Of a DNA stretch of 23,168 nucleotides, positions 1 through 5,646 are shown piece by piece; positions within the stretch are counted from its first letter, which is position 1, and each line of letters opens with the position of its first letter. A program made the translations under genes and the position numbers. The DNA comes from Deltaproteobacteria bacterium UBA5756 (GTDB taxonomy: Bacteria > Desulfobacterota > Syntrophorhabdia > Syntrophorhabdales > Syntrophorhabdaceae): contig DIFE01000072.1 in assembly GCA_002418985.1 (NCBI GenBank), positions 1-23,168 on the forward strand, written 5' to 3'. A model generated the notes under the pieces. It was not told the origin of the DNA. It was given only the letters and a program-made list of their open reading frames with translations, and made no database searches.

Positions 1-40
1 GAGAAAGCCGGAATGACGTATAGAGAAAGCCGGAATGACG
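1..40. repeat. Two tandem copies of a dispersed repeat (GCCGGAATGACG core)
   Basis: The 18-bp unit GAGAAAGCCGGAATGACG occurs at 1-18 and again, identical, at 23-40, separated by TATA. The 12-bp core GCCGGAATGACG occurs once more at the far right end (23149-23160) on the opposite strand. Such elements resemble the intergenic dispersed repeats common in many proteobacterial genomes. No coding capacity is visible. Confidence 0.7.
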
Positions 41-81
41 AATTGAACGAGATAAGGCAACCTGGTTTTGAAATGCGGGAT

Positions 82-198
82 TTACCTGTCTTAAATCATT
101 GCTTTATAAACAAAGCAGTCCGAGAAATGAATTATTTTGGACAGCAGCGGCCTGGAGCCTCTAACCCATTACCTGTCTTCTGCCTTATGTGATATAAT
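82..198 (+). promoter_or_regulatory. Two promoter-like blocks with the same 11-bp upstream element
   Basis: The 11-mer TTACCTGTCTT occurs at 82-92 and at 169-179. Each copy is followed at a promoter-like distance by a good -10: TATAAA at 105-110 (17-bp spacer from TTACCT) and TATAAT at 193-198 (18-bp spacer). The second would start transcription just before the kinase ATG at 226. The first -10 overlaps a perfect 6-bp inverted repeat, TGCTTT/AAAGCA (100-105 and 112-117). The -35 match to TTGACA is weak, so the shared 11-mer could instead be an activator site. The rest of 1-225 holds no gene I can support. Confidence 0.5.
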
Positions 199-225
199 GA
201 CCGCCGGACATCATTCGGGACGGAC

Positions 226-1785
226 ATGCATACCAGAAAAGCTGAAAATCCAAAAAAACCTCTCCTTACGGAAGACCCGGATCAAAGAAGGCTGTCGACC
301 GCCCTCAAGCGCGCCAGGGAAAAGATCCTGCGCCTCACGGAGTTGGACAGACAGCACAAGCTGGGGCGGAAGGAACTGGAAACGAGGACCCACGAACTGG
401 GCGAACGGGTCAAGGAATTGAATTGCCTCTATACCATTTCGGGCATTGTCGAGAAGAAGGGGGCCACCCTTGATGAGATCCTGCAGAGAACCGTCGATAT
501 CATTCCCGACGCCTGGCAGTACCCCGGGATCACGACAAGCCGCATAGTTCTCGAAGACCGTGTCTTCGTCAGTGACCGTTTCGCCGAAACGAAGTGGAAG
601 CAGTCGCAGAGGATTGTCGTTCATGGAAGGAACGCCGGTTCCCTCGAGGTCTTCTACCTGGAGAAGAAGCCGAGGGCCGACGAGGGGCCTTTCCTCAAGG
701 AAGAGAGGAGTCTTATCAACGTTGTCGCCGAGCGCATAGGCGAGATAATCGAGCGGAAGTTCGGCGAGGAGGCGCTGCAGGAGAGCGAATCGAAAAACCG
801 GGCGCTCCTGGAGGCCATTCCGGACCTTATGTTCCAGATCGATTGGACGGGGATCCTTCTGGGCTTGCATGTTGGAAATTTCACGGTCCTGAAAAGCATC
901 GCCGAAAGAGTGGTCGGCGAAAGCGTCTATCGTATATCCGACACGGAAAGGCTCCTTCCCCGGCGGCTTCTCGACCAGGCCATGGCCTGCGTCAGACGGT
1001 CCATCTCCACCGGGAAGGCGCAAATCTACGAGCAGCACCTGTCTCTTGGCGGTGAAACGCGGGATTTCGAGGTGCGCATCGTTATGTCCGGTCCCAATAA
1101 GGCGCTGGGTATCGTTCGGGACACAACGAGGCGGAAGAGGCTGGAAAGGGAGATCCTCGAAATAAGCGGCAGGGAACAGCGCAGGATCGGTCAGGACCTT
1201 CACGACAGCCTGTGCCAGCACCTGGCGGGAATCGGTTTCATGGGTAAAGTGCTGGAAAGGAAGACAGCGACTCAGCAGCTTATCCAACCCGAAGATGTCC
1301 TCGAGATCGTGGATCTCATCGATCAGGCGATCACGCTGACACGGGGTTTCGCGCGGGGCCTCAATCCCGTCAGGCTTGAAGCGGACGGCCTGATGATGGC
1401 ACTTATCGAACTGGCATCCAATATGGAGAAACTTTTCGGGATAGCCTGCACTTTCACATACGACAGGCCGATTCTCCTGGGCGATAACGCCGCGGCGACG
1501 CACCTCTACCGGATTGTCCAGGAGGCATTGAATAATGCCATAAAACATGGTAAGGCAGATAAGGTGACGATCTCCATGAAACAGGACGGCGACACCTGCG
1601 TTATGACCGTCGAAGACAATGGGGTTGGAATAGGCAATACGGCCGGTCAGGGGAAGGGTATGGGGCTCAACATCATGCAGTACAGGGCCTCGATGATCGG
1701 AGCGGTTCTGGACATAAAAAACAACGCGGCCGGAGGCGCCGTGATAAGCTGCACGTTTTCCAACCGGCCGGGACAGACAGGGTAA
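226..1785 (+). CDS. NarL-family (HisKA_3) sensor histidine kinase with GAF-like and PAS domains
   Basis: This is a 519-residue cytosolic sensor kinase. It autophosphorylates on histidine and passes phosphate to a response regulator, almost certainly the one encoded next. The N-terminus (about 1-65) is charged and predicted to be coiled coil. A GAF-like region follows (about 66-175), then a PAS-like region (about 190-300). The HisKA_3 dimerisation domain starts near residue 312, with the phospho-acceptor His326 in a DLHDS motif typical of the NarX/UhpB/DegS group. The HATPase_c domain has an N box with EALNNAIKH (about 433-441) and a G1 box DNGVGIG near 463. There is no membrane segment or signal peptide, so the input is probably intracellular. 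The ATG at 226 is preceded by GGGA at 217-220. The ligand cannot be read from the sequence. Confidence 0.9.
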   Translation: MHTRKAENPKKPLLTEDPDQRRLSTALKRAREKILRLTELDRQHKLGRKELETRTHELGERVKELNCLYTISGIVEKKGATLDEILQRTVDIIPDAWQYPGITTSRIVLEDRVFVSDRFAETKWKQSQRIVVHGRNAGSLEVFYLEKKPRADEGPFLKEERSLINVVAERIGEIIERKFGEEALQESESKNRALLEAIPDLMFQIDWTGILLGLHVGNFTVLKSIAERVVGESVYRISDTERLLPRRLLDQAMACVRRSISTGKAQIYEQHLSLGGETRDFEVRIVMSGPNKALGIVRDTTRRKRLEREILEISGREQRRIGQDLHDSLCQHLAGIGFMGKVLERKTATQQLIQPEDVLEIVDLIDQAITLTRGFARGLNPVRLEADGLMMALIELASNMEKLFGIACTFTYDRPILLGDNAAATHLYRIVQEALNNAIKHGKADKVTISMKQDGDTCVMTVEDNGVGIGNTAGQGKGMGLNIMQYRASMIGAVLDIKNNAAGGAVISCTFSNRPGQTG

Positions 1786-1824
1786 ATAATATCCTGTTTA
1801 TTCAGCCATCACGGGAGGATATCT

Positions 1825-2478
1825 GTGACCAAACGTAAGGTATTGATTGTCGATGACCACCCCATTTTGCGCAAGGGATTGACTCTTCTTATCAATCAGG
1901 AGCCTGACCTTTTCGTCTGCGCCGAAGCGGAGAATGCTCAGATGGCCCTGGAATCTCTCGACAATGTCGTACCCGACATGGCGATAGTCGATATCTCGCT
2001 GCCCGGCATCGATGGAATAGAACTCATCAAGGAACTGCGGCTTCGCCACAAGGAAATGCCCGTCCTCGTCGTCTCCATGCACGACGAAGCCCTGTATGCC
2101 GAACGATCGCTCAGGGCCGGAGCGCGGGGCTATATCATGAAACAGGAGGCCCTGGAGAAGGTGCTCGTAGCGATACGGAAGGTCCTGGAAGGCGAAATCT
2201 TCGTCAGTGAACGCATCACCACAAAGATGCTCGAAAAATTTGTCTCCGTGGAGGGGTTGAGCCAGGCCGCATCCCCGATAGATCTCCTCAGCAACAGAGA
2301 GCTTACCGTTTTCAGGCTCATCGGGCAGGGGCACAAGACCCGTCAGATAGCGGAAAGACTTCACCTCAGCATAAAGACCGTCGAATCCTACCGCGCACAC
2401 ATCAAGGAAAAGCTCAAACTGGGCGACGGCACGGATCTGCTCAAGTATGCCATTCAATGGGTCCAGATCAGCTCCTAG
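1825..2478 (+). CDS. NarL/FixJ-family response regulator (REC-LuxR HTH)
   Basis: This 217-residue protein has the standard two-domain layout. The receiver domain covers about residues 1-125, with acidic residues D10/D11, phospho-acceptor D56 (in VDISLPG) and K106 (in YIMKQ). A LuxR/GerE helix-turn-helix follows at about 155-215 (LSNRELTVFRLIGQG, then the recognition helix LSIKTVESYRAHI). The start is GTG at 1825, fixed by GGGAGG at 1813-1818, six bases upstream. It lies 39 bp after the kinase stop and is presumably cotranscribed with it. Target genes are unknown. No matching operator could be identified by eye, although the promoter blocks upstream of the kinase could be autoregulated. Confidence 0.93.
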   Translation: MTKRKVLIVDDHPILRKGLTLLINQEPDLFVCAEAENAQMALESLDNVVPDMAIVDISLPGIDGIELIKELRLRHKEMPVLVVSMHDEALYAERSLRAGARGYIMKQEALEKVLVAIRKVLEGEIFVSERITTKMLEKFVSVEGLSQAASPIDLLSNRELTVFRLIGQGHKTRQIAERLHLSIKTVESYRAHIKEKLKLGDGTDLLKYAIQWVQISS

Positions 2479-2579
2479 CCGGAGTGCCTCCCCGGGGTAA
2501 TGTGGTTTTACCCTGAAACCTGAAATCATTTTTACATATCCCGCAAATGCTACCACTATCGCAGTAGCCTCGTAAATCG

Positions 2580-2607
2580 TTGACAACCAAGGGCATACAA
2601 CCATGAT
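2580..2607 (+). promoter_or_regulatory. Candidate sigma-70 promoter upstream of the gdhA block
   Basis: A perfect -35, TTGACA (2580-2585), is followed after 16 bp by CATGAT (2602-2607), a 4/6 match to the -10. The start point would fall inside the first palindrome described at 2606-2623, which suits repression. A weaker alternative promoter lies at 2669-2698. Confidence 0.4.
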
Positions 2608-2647
2608 GGGACTTACCCCCATGGCAGACATGGGGAATACCCCGATG
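2606..2647. promoter_or_regulatory. Two tandem palindromes, likely operator pair
   Basis: ATGGG-ACTTA-CCCCCAT (2606-2622) and ATGGGG-AATA-CCCCGAT (2630-2646) are variants of one palindrome. Their starts are 24 bp apart, a little over two helical turns. They overlap the predicted start point of the promoter at 2580-2607. Their symmetry and phasing look like binding sites for a dimeric regulator. The NrpR-type repressor encoded at 4552 is a natural candidate, but the sites do not match the archaeal NrpR operator GGAA-N6-TTCC, so the assignment is inference. Confidence 0.5.
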
Positions 2648-2742
2648 CCAAAAACATCTTCACCCTGATTGTCAAGCCTGCCTTTATCGGGTTTTATATA
2701 CTAGTTTTTTCTCATACCGGCAAAAGGAGAAAAGCGAAAGAT

Positions 2743-2958
2743 ATGAAAAAGAGACTTGTGTTTTTACAGCGGGGAAAAGCGTCAGACACCACGGCCCTCG
2801 AAGAAGCGCTCAAGGGCCACGGCTGGGATCTCGAGACCATCGTGCTTTCCGACGGCGAGCCGCTGCCGAAGAGCCTCGAGAATATTGACGGGCTTCTCAT
2901 TACGGGTACGGACCTGAATGTCTACGAGCAGAGTTCCACGCCGCTGACAGTCTTCTAG
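2743..2958 (+). pseudogene. N-terminal fragment of a class I glutamine amidotransferase-like protein
   Basis: This 71-codon frame starts after AGGAGAAA (2724-2731) and AAAGA (2738-2742), so it may still be translated. Its sequence (LVFLQRG, then EGEPLP-like DGEPLP, then GLLITGTDLNVYE) resembles the first 60 or so residues of the GATase1/GMP-synthase-like amidotransferases, which carry an LVLQH start and a GLVVLGGPMNVYE strand. After NVYE the similarity ends in a short tail and a stop. The catalytic Cys-His-Glu part (some 170 residues) is absent in all frames before gdhA. The simplest reading is a deletion remnant upstream of gdhA. A short leader peptide or free-standing small protein is possible. 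The family assignment is by pattern recognition only. Confidence 0.5.
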
Positions 2959-3129
2959 GGGCATACGCTCCTTTTTGGTTTTCGGTAAGTAAGGCCGCGG
3001 TTGTCCTGATACAGGCGGGATTGCGATCTTAAGGCCGGCGGCTAAGGGTGGTTGCCGGTTTTCTGGCGGGACGGATTCGCTGAGAGTCCGGAGAGGCAAA
3101 AATATAAGAGAAGGTGGAGGATTTTTTTT
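2959..3129 (+). other. gdhA 5' leader
   Basis: This 171-bp gap has no gene. It contains short self-complementary stretches, for example CCGGC at 3033-3037 with GCCGG at 3054-3058, and GGAC at 3070-3073 with GTCC at 3087-3090, so the transcript may be structured. I do not recognise a known riboswitch. A GGTGGAGG ribosome-binding site (about 3113-3120) ends it. Confidence 0.3.
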
Positions 3130-4488
3130 ATGTCAGTGACCAGCGAAGTATTAGACAAAATAAAGAAACAGGACCCTCATGAATTTGAGTTTCACCAGGC
3201 CGCCGAGGAAGTGCTCGAGAGCCTCGAGCCCACGGCGAAAAAACACCCTGAATTCGTCAAGGCAAAGATCTATGAAAGGATTGTGGAGCCTGACCGGGTG
3301 ATCATGTTCCGTGTCCCCTGGCTCGATGACAAGGGCGACCTGCAGGTCAACAGGGGTTTTCGCATACAGTACAACAACGCCATAGGCCCTTACAAGGGAG
3401 GCACACGCTTCCATCCTTCAGTCAATCTCGGCATCCTTAAATTCCTCGGGTTTGAACAGATATTCAAGAATTCTCTCACAACGCTTCCCATGGGCGGCGC
3501 AAAAGGCGGAAGCGATTTCGACCCCAAGGGAAAATCGGACAACGAAGTGATGCGTTTTTGCCACGCCCACATGCTGGAGCTTTTCCGGCATATCGGTCCC
3601 GATTGCGACGTGCCCGCCGGCGATATCGGCGTGGGCGGCCGCGAGATAGGATATATGTACGGGATGTACAAGAAGATCATGAACGACCATACGGGTGTTC
3701 TTACCGGCAAGGGCCTTCCCTTCGGCGGCAGCCTCGTCAGGCCCGAAGCGACGGGTTACGGCTGCGTATATTTTGCCGGGGAGATGCTTGCCGCAAAGGG
3801 GCTCGACTTCAAGGGCAAGACGGTGGCCATCAGCGGCTCCGGGAACGTTGCCCAGTTTGCGGTCGAAAAGGTGAACCAGCTGGGCGGAAAGGTCATCACC
3901 CTGTGCGATTCCAGTTCAACGATCGTCGACGATCAGGGGATCTCGGGCGAGAAGTGCGGATATGTCATGGACCTCAAGAACGTTCAGAGGGGGAGAATAA
4001 GCGAGTACGCCGATAAGTACGGGTGTTCGGTTTGCTACATAGGAGAGAGCGTCTGGGATGTCATCAAGAGCCAGGGCCTCAAGGTCGACATAGCGCTTCC
4101 CTGCGCGACGCAGAACGAGATCGACGCGGCCCATGCCGAGGCGCTGGTGAAAAACGGCTGCATCTGCGTGGCGGAGGGTTCCAACATGCCTTCGACGCCG
4201 GAAGCGGTCCGGATCTTCCAGGAGAACGGCCTGTTGTTCGGTCCCGGAAAGGCCGCCAACGCCGGAGGCGTTGCAACTTCGGGCCTCGAGATGTCCCAGA
4301 ACAGCATGAGACTGGCGTGGACGCGCGAAGAGGTCGATGCCAGGCTCCTTATCATCATGAAGAGCATTCATAAATCCTGCCTCGATGCCGCTGAGGCTTA
4401 CGGCAGGAAGGGCGACTATGTTTTCGGCGCAAACGTGGCCGGTTTTCTCAAAGTGGCCAATGCAATGCTGGCCTACGGCTGGGTATGA
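3130..4488 (+). CDS. gdhA: Glutamate dehydrogenase, NADP(H)-type
   Basis: This enzyme catalyses reductive amination of 2-oxoglutarate with ammonium to give glutamate. The product from ATG 3130 is 452 residues, close to the 447-residue E. coli GdhA. An upstream in-frame start (3052) would add 26 residues of poor sequence, while 3130 has a strong GGTGGAGG site, so 3130 is preferred. Visible active-site residues are K89 in GPYKGGTRFHP, K125 in PMGGAKGGSDFDPKG and D165 in PAGDIGVGGREIGY. The Rossmann motif is SGSGNVAQFA. The SDSS-like segment CDSSSTIVDD after the second beta strand follows the pattern of the NADP-dependent hexameric enzymes. Its neighbour is an NrpR-type nitrogen regulator 63 bp downstream, which supports an assimilatory role. 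The gene appears intact. Confidence 0.95.
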   Translation: MSVTSEVLDKIKKQDPHEFEFHQAAEEVLESLEPTAKKHPEFVKAKIYERIVEPDRVIMFRVPWLDDKGDLQVNRGFRIQYNNAIGPYKGGTRFHPSVNLGILKFLGFEQIFKNSLTTLPMGGAKGGSDFDPKGKSDNEVMRFCHAHMLELFRHIGPDCDVPAGDIGVGGREIGYMYGMYKKIMNDHTGVLTGKGLPFGGSLVRPEATGYGCVYFAGEMLAAKGLDFKGKTVAISGSGNVAQFAVEKVNQLGGKVITLCDSSSTIVDDQGISGEKCGYVMDLKNVQRGRISEYADKYGCSVCYIGESVWDVIKSQGLKVDIALPCATQNEIDAAHAEALVKNGCICVAEGSNMPSTPEAVRIFQENGLLFGPGKAANAGGVATSGLEMSQNSMRLAWTREEVDARLLIIMKSIHKSCLDAAEAYGRKGDYVFGANVAGFLKVANAMLAYGWV

Positions 4489-4491
4489 CGG

Positions 4492-4507
4492 GGTGACTTT
4501 GATCACA
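4492..4507. promoter_or_regulatory. CRP/FNR-family-like site between gdhA and nrpR
   Basis: GGTGA-CTTTGA-TCACA matches the CRP consensus TGTGA-N6-TCACA at 9 of the 10 arm positions. It starts four bases after the gdhA stop and 60 bp before the nrpR start codon, so it could control nrpR separately from gdhA. I see no convincing -35/-10 pair in this 63-bp gap. Chance occurrence is possible. Confidence 0.4.
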
Positions 4508-4551
4508 ACGATGAAGTATTTCTTTACAGAGCGGTATAACGGAGGGAATGG

Positions 4552-5646
4552 ATGAACAGGATCATGTTTTCCGTTCTCTCCGTTCTCGATAAAGCGGGCG
4601 TACCTCTCGGGTCCTCGGATATCGCCTCACGTCTTGCCCTCCACGGGACCGATCTTTCGGAAAGGACGATCAGGTATTATCTGAAACGCCTCGATGACGA
4701 CGGCTTTACCGTCACTGACGGCAAGAAAGGCAGGAGGATTACCACCAGGGGCCGCGAGGAACTCAAGCGGGGATACGTGTCGGACCGGGTAGGCTTTATC
4801 ATCAACAGGATAAACAATCTCTCCTTTCTTTCCGATTTCGGCCCCGATAATATCCGGGGAAAGGTGATCCTCAACGTCACTTTCGTTCCTGAAGAAAAGT
4901 TCGAACAGGCCATCAGCCTTCTCGGTGTCATACTGAGGTCGCCATACTCAATGAGCGACCGGGTGATCGCGGCGAAGGCCGGCGAACAACTGGCCGGCAT
5001 TGACGTACCCGAGGGTTCGGTCGCCGTCGGGACCATGTGCAGCATCACATTGAATGGCATGTTCCTGAAGCGCGGCATCCCCATAGCGACAAAACTGGGG
5101 GGTCTCGTCGAGGTGCTGGACGGACACCCGCTGCGGTTCACATCCGTGATCAGCTATGAAGGCTCATCGGTTCCGCCCCTGGAGATCCTCATGCGCAGCA
5201 GGATGAGCGACGTGCTCGGTGCCGTGCACGAGGGGTCGGGGCTGATCCTGGGCAGCTACCGCGAAATACCGGAAAACAGCCTCGCGGACGCACGGGCCGT
5301 TCTGGCCCGGATGGCGTCTGTCGGTTTCGGCGGATTCGTTCTCTTCGGGAGCCCCGGGGAGTCTCTTCTCGGCGTCCCGGCGACGGACGGCAAAGTCGGT
5401 CTGGTGGTGCTCGGAGGCCTCAATGTGAACGCGGCGCTGGAACAGGCCGGGATCGGCACGGCCACCCAGGCGATGGCGACACTTTGCGAATACCCCCTCC
5501 TCGGTTCCATAGAGGCGCTGGAGCGGGCCTACCTGCCCCGGAACGAGGCGATGCCTTTTTTCGCCAAATACCTTGCGAGGGTGCGGGAAGAGAGCGACGA
5601 CGGCTATTGGTCCGTCTTGAGGGCGCTGAAACAGATGACCTTCTGA
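4552..5646 (+). CDS. nrpR: NrpR-type nitrogen regulator (winged helix + DUF128/NrpR domain)
   Basis: This 364-residue protein has an N-terminal winged helix-turn-helix (about 1-68, with DLSERTIRYYLKRLDDDGF as recognition region and GRRITTRGREEL as wing). A single NrpR regulatory domain (Pfam NrpR/DUF128; about 75-330) follows, recognisable from RVGFIINRINNLSF, SVAVGTMCSITLNGMFLK and GLVVLGGLNVNAALEQAGI. In methanogenic archaea NrpR represses nitrogen-assimilation genes and is released by 2-oxoglutarate. Bacterial homologues are little characterised. The position directly after gdhA, whose substrate is 2-oxoglutarate, makes gdhA the obvious target. The ATG at 4552 follows GGAGG (4541-4545) by six bases. 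The 3' end overlaps the convergent gene on the other strand by 43 bp. Confidence 0.85.
   Translation: MNRIMFSVLSVLDKAGVPLGSSDIASRLALHGTDLSERTIRYYLKRLDDDGFTVTDGKKGRRITTRGREELKRGYVSDRVGFIINRINNLSFLSDFGPDNIRGKVILNVTFVPEEKFEQAISLLGVILRSPYSMSDRVIAAKAGEQLAGIDVPEGSVAVGTMCSITLNGMFLKRGIPIATKLGGLVEVLDGHPLRFTSVISYEGSSVPPLEILMRSRMSDVLGAVHEGSGLILGSYREIPENSLADARAVLARMASVGFGGFVLFGSPGESLLGVPATDGKVGLVVLGGLNVNAALEQAGIGTATQAMATLCEYPLLGSIEALERAYLPRNEAMPFFAKYLARVREESDDGYWSVLRALKQMTF

Larger units (their letters stand above)
2479..2742. other. 264-bp intergenic control region
   Basis: No gene is supported here. A short hairpin (GGGTAA 2495-2500 / TTACCC 2508-2513, 7-nt loop) lies 16 bp after the response-regulator stop and could help terminate the upstream operon, but it lacks an immediate T-run. 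Further on are a promoter-like pair, tandem palindromes and a second weak promoter (TTGTCA 2669-2674, TTTATA 2693-2698, 18-bp spacer), all pointing towards the gdhA side. Confidence 0.55.

Noticed and set aside
1..40. Short tandem repeats as a CRISPR array
   Set aside because: Only two units with a 4-bp spacer, and no cas genes; this is a dispersed repeat.
211..1548. Minus-strand frame of 445 codons opposite the histidine kinase
   Set aside because: It is an antisense shadow; the kinase has clear catalytic boxes in the other strand.
3070..3098. Possible riboswitch in the gdhA leader (resemblance to glutamine or glycine aptamers)
   Set aside because: Only a few short matches by eye; the conserved core of neither class is present.
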